From Hyphomicrobiales bacterium (lineage in GTDB: Bacteria; Pseudomonadota; Alphaproteobacteria; Rhizobiales; Devosiaceae): a stretch of DNA of 64,000 nucleotides. How positions within the stretch are numbered: the stretch's first letter is position 1; the number at the start of each line of letters is the position of its first letter. Shown piece by piece: positions 18,349 to 26,087 of this stretch. The notes under the pieces are model-generated. The model saw only the letters and a program-made list of their open reading frames with translations. It had not been told where the DNA came from and made no database searches. Both the position numbers and the translations under genes were made by a program. The stretch is taken from NCBI GenBank assembly GCA_900470445.1, contig UCAU01000011.1:89979-153978 (forward strand), in the 5' to 3' direction.

Positions 18349-19677
18349 TTATTGATTGGCGGCTTCGAAGTCGCGCAGGATCTGGTTGCCACGCTCGACG
18401 GCCGAATCCAGGGCTTCCTGGGCGGTCTTGGAGCCGGCAAGCATGGCTTCGAACTCTTCATCCACCACATTGCGGGCCTGAGTCAGGTTGCCGAAGCGCA
18501 CGCCCTTGGAATTGGCCGTCGGCGTACCGCGGGTGATCTGCTGGATGGCGATGTCGGAGCCAGGGTTTTCGGCATAATAGCCCTGCTCCTGGCCCAGTTC
18601 GTAGGCGGCATTGGTGACCGGCAGATAGCCGGTGAACTGGTGCCACGCGGCCTGGACTTCAGGCTGGCTGAGATAGGTGAAGAACTGCGCCACGCCCTTA
18701 TAGACTTCGGGATCCTTGCCATTCAGCGTCCACAACGTGGCGCCGCCGATGATCGAATTCTTCGGCTCGGTGATCTCGTCGTCATAATAGGGAAGCGGCG
18801 CAAAGCCGACTTCGAAGTCCTTGGCATTGTTGATGACGCCGGCGCGCCCGGCCGAGGAGTTCATGAAGATCGCGCATTCCTGGGCATAGAACTTGGGAGC
18901 AGCATCCGCGCCACCGACCGGGCCGCCATACTGGAACAGGCCTTCGTCAGCCCACTTCTTGAGATTGCCCCAGTGCTTGACCTGCAGCGGGCCGTTAAAG
19001 GTGAACTCGGTGCCGAGACCACCAAAGCCGTTTTCGAGCGTGCCGAACGGCTTGTCGTGGATCGCAGAGAGATTCTCGGTCTGGATCCAGGTGATCCAGG
19101 CGCTGCTGAGCGCGCAGGGAGCGGCGCCCGATTCCATGATCTGGCGGCCCATGGTCTCGAGTTCGGCCCACGTCTTGGGCGGCGTCTCGGGGTCGAGGCC
19201 GGCTTTCTCGAACACATCCTTGTTGTAATACATGATCGGGGTGGAGGAATTGAACGGCATCGACAGGATGTTGCCGTCAGTATCCGAATAGTAGCCGGTG
19301 ACCGGCGCGAGGAAGCCCGACGGATCCCACGGCTCGCCATTGTCCGCCATCAGCTGGTAGACCGGATAAACGGCGCCCTTGGCGGCCATCATGGTGCCGG
19401 TACCCACTTCGAAGACCTGGACGATGGCGGGCTGCTCGTTAGCGCGGAAGGCCGCGATGGCGGCGGTCAGGGTCTCTGGATAAGTGCCCTTGTAGGTTGG
19501 GACGATCTTGTACTCGGACTGGCTCTCGTTGAAGCCGGTGGCGATTTCCTCGAGCTTCTTGCCCAGTTCGGCATCCATGGCATGCCACCAGGCAATCTCG
19601 GTCTGCGCGGCGGCCTGAGGAGATTGGGAAAATGCGGCGATCACGCCTGTCGTTATGAGCAGCGCTAGCTTCTTCAT
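18349..19677 (-). CDS. ugpB: Periplasmic sn-glycerol-3-phosphate-binding protein
   Basis: A 442-residue binding protein of family 1. The start at 19677 follows a GGAGG ribosome binding site and gives a signal peptide ([18 protein letters not shown], cleavage near AAAQ). The mature N-terminus [20 protein letters not shown] and the later segments [14 protein letters not shown] and [10 protein letters not shown] are hallmarks of UgpB; WWHAM and the SSTP segment contribute to ligand binding in characterised proteins. It captures sn-glycerol-3-phosphate or glycerophosphocholine-like diesters, a source of phosphate and carbon. It is the first gene of ugpBAEC, and a palindrome lies about 90 bases before it. 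Confidence 0.95.
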   Translation of the reverse strand: MKKLALLITTGVIAAFSQSPQAAAQTEIAWWHAMDAELGKKLEEIATGFNESQSEYKIVPTYKGTYPETLTAAIAAFRANEQPAIVQVFEVGTGTMMAAKGAVYPVYQLMADNGEPWDPSGFLAPVTGYYSDTDGNILSMPFNSSTPIMYYNKDVFEKAGLDPETPPKTWAELETMGRQIMESGAAPCALSSAWITWIQTENLSAIHDKPFGTLENGFGGLGTEFTFNGPLQVKHWGNLKKWADEGLFQYGGPVGGADAAPKFYAQECAIFMNSSAGRAGVINNAKDFEVGFAPLPYYDDEITEPKNSIIGGATLWTLNGKDPEVYKGVAQFFTYLSQPEVQAAWHQFTGYLPVTNAAYELGQEQGYYAENPGSDIAIQQITRGTPTANSKGVRFGNLTQARNVVDEEFEAMLAGSKTAQEALDSAVERGNQILRDFEAANQ

Positions 19678-19764
19678 AGGGTGGTTCCTCCTGTTATTAA
19701 GCAAAGGATCTCCGTCCTCGCGTTGTCTAGTCGTAGCAACGCAATTTTCATTTGGCAAAGGAGA

Positions 19765-19778
19765 TGTTCAAATGAACA
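19765..19778. promoter_or_regulatory. Palindrome upstream of ugpB (candidate DeoR/GlpR operator)
   Basis: TGTTCA-AA-TGAACA is a perfect 6-bp inverted repeat with a two-base centre, 88 bases before the ugpB start codon. Short T/A-rich palindromes of this kind are typical operators of DeoR-family repressors, and such a gene closes this operon. I did not see a convincing Pho box. Confidence 0.4.
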
Positions 19779-20057
19779 ACAGTGCGTAGCGGCGACGAAT
19801 GTCCGGCCCAGACCCTGGTGAATGCCCCTACGCCCCGGGGCTGAGAGCCAGCAAAGCTTCTGGGCGCGAATGCATCAACGGCATCTGCTCGTGACGGGCA
19901 CTGTGTCGTTGTGGGCAATTGGGCATAGGAGGAGACCAGGCAAGGCATACTTCCGACGTCGCCGCCAACATGAGGCACTTGATCGCTATGCTCGTGAGGG
20001 CCCCCGAAGGCGGCGAGGATACCGATGTCACCCATGACAGGAGCGGCAGCCGCCACC

Positions 20058-20144
20058 CCCATTTCAGTCATGCGAACTCGGAACGCCACTTCCCGCAAGC
20101 TGCCATCGCAGCGGCGGGCAAGTGCGTAGCGAAGACGATGCCCG
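20058..20144. repeat. Copy A of an 87-bp dispersed repeat
   Basis: This 87-base block matches 36236-36322 at about 83 of 87 positions with no gap, in the same orientation. It begins CCCATTT and ends GAAGACGATGCCCG, and includes GTCATGCGAACTCGGAACGCC. Both copies lie in gene-poor intergenic DNA. It could be a small non-autonomous mobile element, a remnant of one, or a conserved RNA; nothing here decides between these. Confidence 0.8.
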
Positions 20145-20204
20145 GAGCGCTTCCTCCGGCTCGTCAGAAGCTTATTCGGCTGCGGCACTTTCTGCGAAGC
20201 AGGT

Positions 20205-20289
20205 CGCCAGGATCGGGTCCGCGGCGTCAATATCATGCGCGTGCGCGGCGGAAAGATCGTCAAGAGCATGGGCTACTTGAAGGGATAGC
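20205..20289 (+). pseudogene. C-terminal remnant of a SnoaL/NTF2-like protein
   Basis: The frame ends RVRGVNIMRVRGGKIVKSMGYLKG (key residues: RVRGVN, GGKIV, GYLKG) followed by TAG at 20287. The pattern of a charged turn, GKIV strand and GYxKG end is typical of the last two strands of SnoaL-like or other NTF2-fold proteins. Upstream codons lose all resemblance within about ten residues and no start is present. It is probably the 3' scrap of a deleted gene. The match is from memory of the family and is short. Confidence 0.4.
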
Positions 20290-20389
20290 TCGCCGCGGAA
20301 ATCGGTGCAGCACCATTCACCGGGCCACTGGCCGCAGCGAGGCGACCCTTGCCACGAGACCATGAGGGCGTCGCCTACAGCCACACGGC

Positions 20390-21412
20390 TTATGCGCTCG
20401 ATCGCTTAGGACGTCCGCAGCCGCCCATTTCCTGGCAAGGCGACTGCGAAAGGATTGCTGGGCGCTCAGCAGCGTTATTGAGGACTTGATGGTTCGTCCC
20501 ACGACCCGGGTCCCTCGATACTTTGGATGCCGGCCTTGTGAGATCGTCGAGGAAATGCCTTCCGGCCGGTCCCGGGAGTCGGTCCGAAGGGAAGATCGCC
20601 TGCATCGGGAGAATTCCCGGACCGGGCCCCTCGATGTCCACGCGTCGCAGGTAACCGGTAGCGATATCGTCACGCACCATTGCTAGGGGCATATGTCCCC
20701 AACCAAGCCCTGCGCGCAACAGGGCAAGCTTGGCGCCGAGGTCGGCGATCCGCCAGGTCTTCTCGCTCTGAACCCCGAAATCGCGACCTTGGGTCAGGGC
20801 CGAGCGGTCGGTCAGGACGATCTGGACTTGGCTACGCGCCAGGCCCAGCGGAACCGGTCCGTCATGTTGCGCGATCGGCGTGTTCGGCGCGGCGACCGTG
20901 ACCATCTCGACGCCAAACAACCGCTCTGCCGTCAGTCCTTCCGGGATAATAGGCAAGGTCCCGGTGACGCCTATGCGGCATTGGCCGCTGAGAACCAGTT
21001 CGGCGACAGCTCCAAGCGCCTCGATATGGAGGCGGATAGGAATGTCGGGGAACGCCGCCGAGAATGAGCCGATGGCCGCGATCAGTCTTTCCTGTGGCAG
21101 CATGACGTCGACCACGACAGAGAGTTCTTCCTCAAGACCTTCGGCGAGACGACGCGCTTTCGCCCTCAAACGGTCCGCGGCAACCACGATGGCTTCCGCG
21201 TCGGGCAGGAGAGCGCGACCCCGCCGGCTGAGCTGCGGCCGCCGCCCGGTCCTGTCGAAAAGCACGACGCCGAGCTGTCCTTCCAGGTTCGCCACGGTCT
21301 GGCTCACCACAGACTGTGCCCGGCCGAGCCGCCGGCCCGCCGCAGAAAAGCTGCCCTCGCGTGCCGCCGCGACGAAGGCACGCAGATAGTCCAGGGAAAC
21401 GCCGTCGAGCAT
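20390..21412 (-). CDS. LysR-family transcriptional regulator, divergent from an SDR gene
   Basis: A 340-residue LysR protein with the HTH at about residues 6-64 (YLRAFVAAAREGSFSAAGRRL, noted by AAREGSFSAAGRRLGRAQS, then VVSQTVANLEGQLG) and the effector domain at about 90-295. The normal end of the family falls near FLDDL; about 45 further residues rich in Pro, Arg, Ser and Cys follow and do not resemble LysR proteins. This suggests that the original stop was lost by a frameshift or rearrangement at the edge of the degraded region. It is divergent from the SDR gene at 21564 with about 150 bases between, so it probably controls it. A TATC-N4-GATA palindrome lies at 21436-21447. Confidence 0.85.
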   Translation of the reverse strand: MLDGVSLDYLRAFVAAAREGSFSAAGRRLGRAQSVVSQTVANLEGQLGVVLFDRTGRRPQLSRRGRALLPDAEAIVVAADRLRAKARRLAEGLEEELSVVVDVMLPQERLIAAIGSFSAAFPDIPIRLHIEALGAVAELVLSGQCRIGVTGTLPIIPEGLTAERLFGVEMVTVAAPNTPIAQHDGPVPLGLARSQVQIVLTDRSALTQGRDFGVQSEKTWRIADLGAKLALLRAGLGWGHMPLAMVRDDIATGYLRRVDIEGPGPGILPMQAIFPSDRLPGPAGRHFLDDLTRPASKVSRDPGRGTNHQVLNNAAERPAILSQSPCQEMGGCGRPKRSSA

Positions 21413-21435
21413 GTATCGAGATTCCAGATAGTACT

Positions 21436-21447
21436 TATCGAAAGATA
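21436..21447. promoter_or_regulatory. Small palindrome in the LysR/SDR divergent promoter
   Basis: TATCGAAAGATA is an inverted repeat 24 bases before the LysR start codon, in the only short A/T-rich part of this intergenic region. It could be the autoregulatory LysR site or overlap the -10 region. It is too short to be significant alone. Confidence 0.3.
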
Positions 21448-21563
21448 TAGGCTGGGAGCGAGGTCAAGGGAACACCAGATGTTGGGCGGCCGATCATCAG
21501 GATCGGCTGGCGCTCCCCGAACTCGGCCGGACACCAACGCATCACCCACAAACGGATAGAACC

Positions 21564-22304
21564 ATGCAAAACTTCGAAAACAAGATCGCGGTCGTCACCG
21601 GCAGCCGCCTCGGCATCGGTAAAGGCGTGGCCCGCTTGCTCGCCGAGCGTGGGGCGACCTTGGTGCTGGTGAACCGGGGTGACACAGTCGAGCTCGCCGA
21701 TGAACTGGGGAACGGGGCGATCTCGCTCCACGGCGACGTCACCAGCGAGGACGATTGGGCGCGCGCCGCCAAGGCGGTAGCGGACCAGTTCGGCCGCGCC
21801 GACATCCTTGTCAACGCCGCCGGCATTTATCCGGTCGCCACATTGACGGAGATGGACTACGCCGAGTGGCGCCGCGTGCTGGCGACCAACCTCGACAGCC
21901 AGTTCCTGGGCGCTCGCGCCCTTGTCCCTCTGATGAGGAAGGGCAGTTGGGGCCGGATCGTCAATATCGCTTCGGACGCCGTCAACTTGGTCACCCCTGC
22001 CGGCATGGGTTTCTCGCATTACGTCGCCTCGAAGATGGGCGTGGTCGGACTGACCCGTGCTCTGGCCAACGAGCTGGCAGGCGACGGCATCACGGTCAAT
22101 GCAGTCCACCCCGGTATCACCGACACCGAGGGCGCGAGTGGTATGCCGAATGAGGTCAAGGCCCAGGTCTACATGAACCAGGCCATCAAGCGTCTCGGTA
22201 CCCCAGCCGATATCGCGCGCACCGTAGCCTTCCTCGCCAGCGAGGACGCCGACTTCCTCACTGGGCAGACCATCGCCGCCGATGGTGGCCTTATCAAGCT
22301 CTGA
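21564..22304 (+). CDS. Short-chain dehydrogenase/reductase (SDR family)
   Basis: A 246-residue classical SDR. The cofactor motif is TGSRLGIGKG (about residues 12-21), followed by NAAGIYP, the catalytic Ser in NIASDAVNL and the catalytic HYVASKMG. Near the C-terminus HPGITDTEGA and FLTGQTIAADGG are typical of the FabG/3-oxoacyl reductase-like branch. It would reduce a carbonyl or oxidise an alcohol with NAD(P). It stands alone, divergent from a LysR gene, so expression is probably inducer-dependent. The substrate is not evident. Confidence 0.9.
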   Translation: MQNFENKIAVVTGSRLGIGKGVARLLAERGATLVLVNRGDTVELADELGNGAISLHGDVTSEDDWARAAKAVADQFGRADILVNAAGIYPVATLTEMDYAEWRRVLATNLDSQFLGARALVPLMRKGSWGRIVNIASDAVNLVTPAGMGFSHYVASKMGVVGLTRALANELAGDGITVNAVHPGITDTEGASGMPNEVKAQVYMNQAIKRLGTPADIARTVAFLASEDADFLTGQTIAADGGLIKL

Positions 22305-22658
22305 CCAAGACCAGAAGGTGGAGACCTTCGCCCGAACGGCGGTCGTGACCAACAATTGTGCGTGGCGGGCCCGCCGTCGCGCGCAATCTGAAGGTAATCG
22401 ATTGCGCGCCGCCGCGCGGTCGCTTCTTCGCGTCCTCTTGACACCATTACCCATGTGCAAGTCGGTTGAGCTGCAGATGGCCGCGCTCGTATGAGAGCTT
22501 GGGAGGGAGTGGATCAGGGCGTGCTGATGCCCGATCGGCCCAGCGGCGGGTGCTCGCCGCAGTGCGGGCTGGCGTGATGCGCCAACCGCTGTTTCGAGCC
22601 AGCAGGCCAGGCCATGCTCCCATTGCAAACTGCCACAACGACGGGCCAAGATGGGGAC
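22305..22658. other. Intergenic region without recognisable gene
   Basis: About 350 bases between the SDR and GFA genes. No open frame here resembles a protein family and there is no clear hairpin terminator. I see nothing I can name. Confidence 0.4.
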
Positions 22659-23039
22659 ATGACAATATCTCAAGCCGCTCGATGTGCTTGTGGGCAGGTG
22701 CAGGTGGACTGCTTTGGTGAGCCGGCCAAGGTGTCTGTGTGCCATTGCCTTGAGTGTCAACGGCGCACAGGATCCGTTTTCGGGGTCGCAGTGTTCTTTG
22801 CCCGCTGTCGGGTCCGGATATCAGGGGAGACTCGCGTCTATGACCGCGGCAGTGACAGCGGGTTCTCCGTGATGCACCACTTTTGTCCCCAGTGCGGGAC
22901 AACGGCGTTCTGGTACCCGTCGAGGAAACCGGAAATGGTGGCCGTCGCGCTGGGATGCTTCGCCGATCCGGCGTTTCAGACACCGCAACAGCAGGTTTAC
23001 GAGCATCATCGGCACGCCTGGGTGACGCTGACACTCTAG
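22659..23039 (+). CDS. GFA-family (CENP-V/GFA domain) zinc protein
   Basis: A 126-residue protein with the cysteine pattern of the GFA fold: CACGQVQVDC near the N-terminus, CHCLECQRRTGS about 25 residues later, and FCPQCGTTAFWYP in the second half. These cysteines bind two zinc ions. The family is named after glutathione-dependent formaldehyde-activating enzyme, but most small members have no proven reaction. I start it at 22659 (MTISQAARCACG), just before the first Cys; an upstream ATG at 22614 would add 15 residues. It has no operon partner. A second, different GFA gene lies at 48806-49207. Confidence 0.88.
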   Translation: MTISQAARCACGQVQVDCFGEPAKVSVCHCLECQRRTGSVFGVAVFFARCRVRISGETRVYDRGSDSGFSVMHHFCPQCGTTAFWYPSRKPEMVAVALGCFADPAFQTPQQQVYEHHRHAWVTLTL

Positions 23040-23129
23040 CCCATCGGTTGGGTATCCACTGGCAAGCGATCGGGGCCGCAATGGGTAGATTTGCCGTTCC
23101 GCTGGTGCGCTGAGGAAGCGTCTTTGCGG

Positions 23130-23435
23130 CTACCGCTTGCGTACGAATTCGGTTCGGAGGACCAGGCCCTTGATCGCATCGTGTTTGCAATCGATCTCTT
23201 CTGGATTGTCGGTCAAGCGGATCGACTTGATCACTGTGCCTTGCTTGAGCGTTTGGCCCGCACCCTTCACCTTGAGATCCTTAACCAGGACAACGGAGTC
23301 CCCGTCGGCAAGAATATTGCCGGACGCATCCCTTACCTCGCTCACGCCGTTAAGCGCGGCACTGGTTACCTCCGACGCGGGGCGCCACTCGCCGGTGGCG
23401 TCGTCATAAATGTAGTCGTCATTGCTGTTGGCCAT
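23130..23435 (-). CDS. PhnA/YjdM-family protein lacking the N-terminal zinc-ribbon cysteines
   Basis: A 101-residue protein whose C-terminal two thirds match the PhnA/YjdM domain: DASGNILADGDSVVLVKDL, KVKGAGQTLKQGTVIKSIRL and IDCKHDAIKGLVLRTEFV. In the E. coli protein the N-terminus is a four-cysteine zinc ribbon; here the equivalent part (DDYIYDDATGEWRPASE) keeps the tyrosine-rich strand but has no cysteine at all. The family is often annotated as alkylphosphonate utilisation protein, a historical name without biochemical proof. It stands alone between unrelated genes. I am sure of the family and unsure of any function. Confidence 0.85.
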   Translation of the reverse strand: MANSNDDYIYDDATGEWRPASEVTSAALNGVSEVRDASGNILADGDSVVLVKDLKVKGAGQTLKQGTVIKSIRLTDNPEEIDCKHDAIKGLVLRTEFVRKR

Positions 23436-23933
23436 GGTGGTCTATTGCAAGAGATTGGCGCTCTGCCAAGCACAAAGCGCCAATTTCTGAAACTGCGCCT
23501 TAAGCTACGGCATGCCGGCACTTAAGCCGCGCGCCCCCGCCGGTGCATTCGCCTGTTTTCGTCCGACGGCACTTCAGACGTGGAGTGGGACGACGAAGGG
23601 CGCTTCGGTGCGGCCCTCAGGTTCGAAAAGGTCTCGGCACCACGTGATCGCCGAGACCTGCAGCACGTCAGGGCAGGGCGTCTCCCGGAAAGCCGTGGCA
23701 AGGCAACACCTCGCAGGTCATCATCACCAATTGGACGCAGGGATCACCCTTCATGATGGTTATAGCTTCGATGGTGATAGCTTCCTCGAGCGGGACGGTG
23801 AGGGTACAGCCCGGCTGGGCGACAGTCAGAGGCCGCAACGCGCCCCTTATCGGACATTCGGTGCTCCCGCGGTGACGCTCAAAGCTGCCGTTGCTTCCTA
23901 TATGTGAGTGGGCAATGTAAATCGGCGATCATT
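23436..23933. other. Intergenic region without recognisable gene
   Basis: About 500 bases. A 131-codon open frame on the plus strand (23512-23907) has no family resemblance, no ribosome binding site and irregular codon use, so I do not call it. Composition is less GC-biased at third positions than the neighbouring genes. I see no RNA or terminator that I can name. Confidence 0.4.
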
Positions 23934-24677
23934 TCAAGCGCGGCTAAACGTCTCCAATAGCGATACGAAACTGTGCCGCTCGCCCTGCCCTTCGGTCAGC
24001 TCCACGCGGCCCTCGATGTCGCCAAGGTGGGTGTCCATCAGGCCTTGTGCCTTTTTCAGGTCTTTTTCCCGCAGGGCCGCGACGATCGCCCGGTGGTGCT
24101 CCGCCCCGCAATCGTCGACGCGCTCGTCTTCGTAAAGCGCCATGACCAGGGAGAGCCGGGCGACCAGTTTGGCCAGCATCTCGGACAGCACCGCGTTGCC
24201 GGCGATCCGCGACAGTTCGACGTGGAACTGACCGACTGACGCGGACTTGGGCGCGTTGTGATCGGCGCGGTAGACGCGCAACTCCTCCTCGGTGAGGGCT
24301 TCCAGCCGGTCGAGATCGGCTGGTGTGATGCGTTGCAGCACCAGTTCAAGCGTCGTCCGCTCCAAGGCCCGTCGCGCTTCGAAGAGCTGCTTGGCCTCCT
24401 CAATCGAAGGCTCGGCCACGAAGGTGCCGCGGTTGCGTTTGCGTTCGAGCAGGCGATCGCGCTGCAGCACGCCCAGGGCGCCCCGGACTACGGTGCGGCT
24501 GACGCCGAAATGCTCGGCTATGGCCTCCTCGATAATCTTGCTGCCGGGCTTGAGCGCGCCTTCTCCAATAGCGGTGGCGAGTGTCGCGCAGATGCGGTCC
24601 GTCACATCCTCGGCTTCTTCGATCTCGCTGAGCGGCTCCGCCATTGGCGCGGTCTTTTTCCGTGTCGGCTTACGCAT
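23934..24677 (-). CDS. GntR-family regulator with FCD domain, probable regulator of the adjacent ABC/M24 operon
   Basis: A 247-residue GntR protein of the FadR/FCD branch. The winged HTH is at about residues 25-88, including IIEEAIAEHFGVSRTVVRGAL and RNRGTFVAEP (key parts FGVSRTVVRGAL and GTFVAEP). The all-helical FCD effector domain follows, with metal-ligand-type positions in QFHVELSRIAGN and EHHRAIVAAL. The ATG at 24677 has a GGAG upstream; a GTG two codons earlier is the alternative. The basic first 12 residues are an extension. It is divergent from the ABC operon at 24956, and two inverted repeats lie between. FCD regulators usually sense a carboxylate or amino-acid-like ligand. Confidence 0.9.
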   Translation of the reverse strand: MRKPTRKKTAPMAEPLSEIEEAEDVTDRICATLATAIGEGALKPGSKIIEEAIAEHFGVSRTVVRGALGVLQRDRLLERKRNRGTFVAEPSIEEAKQLFEARRALERTTLELVLQRITPADLDRLEALTEEELRVYRADHNAPKSASVGQFHVELSRIAGNAVLSEMLAKLVARLSLVMALYEDERVDDCGAEHHRAIVAALREKDLKKAQGLMDTHLGDIEGRVELTEGQGERHSFVSLLETFSRA

Positions 24678-24742
24678 GGTCACTCCGAATCTCTGCCCAA
24701 CAATAGCGCAGCTGACGAAATTTTGTGCATCATTTTTTGCGC

Positions 24743-24780
24743 CATAACATGCGAACTGTTATGCGTACAAACTTTCGCAT
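24743..24780. promoter_or_regulatory. Overlapping inverted repeats in the GntR/ABC divergent promoter
   Basis: CATAAC-N9-GTTATG (24743-24763) is immediately followed by ATGCG-N10-CGCAT (24761-24780), and the two share bases. They lie 66-100 bases before the GntR start in a distinctly AT-rich stretch (24715-24830). They are good candidates for the GntR operator; binding is inferred. Confidence 0.45.
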
Positions 24781-24955
24781 GTTCATTGTAACTCAATTTC
24801 ATTATTTATATCAACGTGTTGTAAGAAAGATGACTGGCGAGTTTCGATGTGGCACGGCGCTTGCAATGAGGTTGGCAACACCACTGCTAACACCCCTGAT
24901 ACCCATTGCAAGTCTCATGCCGTTTTGACGGACAGGACGAACCGGGAGAGACCAA

Positions 24956-26059
24956 ATGAGTGGCCTCATTGCCAATACCCTGTCCGTTCAGGGGCTGACC
25001 CATAGTTATGGTGGCGCTGCCGCCGTTGACGAGGTGTCCTTCACGGTGCCCGCTGGAGAGATCGCCGCATTGCTCGGCCCGAGCGGCTGCGGCAAGTCCA
25101 CCGTGCTCCGCGCCATTGCGGGGCTGGTTAGCCCGCGCAGCGGCAGCATCATGCTGGGGGATACGGATCTGGCGCATTTGCCGGCGCGCGAACGCGGTAT
25201 CGGCATGGTGTTCCAGAATTATGCGCTGTTCCCGCATCTGACGGTGGCCGAGAATATCGCCTATCCCCTGGCCTGCCAGCATGTGGGCCGGACGGAGCGC
25301 CGCGAGCGCGTGACCGAAATGCTCGAACTGGTGCGACTGGCCGATTATGCCAAGCGCCTGCCGCGTGAACTCTCGGGCGGCCAGCAGCAGCGCGTCGCCG
25401 TCGCCCGCGCTTTGGCGCCCAGCCCATCCCTGCTGCTGCTCGATGAACCCTTTGGCGCGCTCGATCGGGCACTGCGTTTTGACCTGCAGGTCGAAATGCT
25501 GCGCCTGCAAAAGACATTGGGCATTACCACGCTGATCGTTACCCACGATCAGGAAGAGGCGCAGAGTCTGGCCAGTTCGCTCGTGCTGATGAACAAGGGC
25601 CGCATCGAGCAGATCGATACGCCCATGGCGGTCTATGACCGGCCGCAGACCCTGTTCGTCAATCGCTTCATCGGCCAGGCCAACCAGTTCGAAGCCATCG
25701 TTGAAACGCTGGAGACGAATGCGACAATTCTTCGCCTGCGCTCGGGCGAGGCTCTGTCGCTGCCCCGCCGGTTGGATTTCGTCACCGGCGCTGCTGTCGT
25801 CGCCACCTGCCGGCCCGAACATGTGTCGTTGGTCGATGCGCCCGCCGCCAATGCGCTGGTTGCGACGGTCGGCGTTTCCGTGCCGCTGGGCCCCAGCCTG
25901 GTGCACGATCTCATTCTTGCCAATGGCGGCGACCTGCGTGCCAGCCAGGCACGCGGCCCGGAAACTCTTGTCCCGGCCGCCGGCACCACCGTCTTTGCCA
26001 GCATCGACACCGCCCGATGCCACGTCTTTCCGGCCCAGTCCGGGATGCCTTCTGCCTGA
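24956..26059 (+). CDS. Polyamine-type ABC importer, ATP-binding subunit (PotA-like)
   Basis: A 367-residue ATPase with Walker [12 protein letters not shown] (about residues 42-52), signature LSGGQQQRVAVARAL, Walker B LLLLDEPFGALD and switch VTHDQEEAQSLA. The segment [20 protein letters not shown] is the Q-loop region of the PotA/FbpC group (key part VFQNYALFPHL). The C-terminal 110 residues form a TOBE domain (FVNRFIGQANQF, CRPEHVSLVD). A GGGAGAG ribosome binding site precedes the ATG. It is the first gene of a five- or six-gene operon with a binding protein, two permeases, an M24-fold protein and a flavin reductase. Confidence 0.92.
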   Translation: MSGLIANTLSVQGLTHSYGGAAAVDEVSFTVPAGEIAALLGPSGCGKSTVLRAIAGLVSPRSGSIMLGDTDLAHLPARERGIGMVFQNYALFPHLTVAENIAYPLACQHVGRTERRERVTEMLELVRLADYAKRLPRELSGGQQQRVAVARALAPSPSLLLLDEPFGALDRALRFDLQVEMLRLQKTLGITTLIVTHDQEEAQSLASSLVLMNKGRIEQIDTPMAVYDRPQTLFVNRFIGQANQFEAIVETLETNATILRLRSGEALSLPRRLDFVTGAAVVATCRPEHVSLVDAPAANALVATVGVSVPLGPSLVHDLILANGGDLRASQARGPETLVPAAGTTVFASIDTARCHVFPAQSGMPSA

Positions 26060-26087
26060 TCCTGCCTCGAACCCCATGGTGCATGAC

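Larger units (their letters stand above)
19779..20389. other. Gene-poor degraded region between ugpB and a LysR gene
   Basis: About 610 bases with no intact gene. It contains an 87-bp dispersed repeat (20058-20144) and what looks like the last 25-28 codons of a SnoaL-like protein (20205-20289). The longer open frames here have unnatural composition and no family resemblance. The region looks like a scar of past insertion and deletion. Confidence 0.6.

Noticed and set aside
19748..20269. Minus-strand frame of 173 codons between ugpB and the LysR gene
   Set aside because: No family resemblance, no ribosome binding site, and the plus strand carries a gene remnant in the same place. Treated as degraded DNA.
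23512..23907. Plus-strand frame of 131 codons in the gap before the GntR gene
   Set aside because: Irregular codon use, no recognisable domain, and no ribosome binding site.
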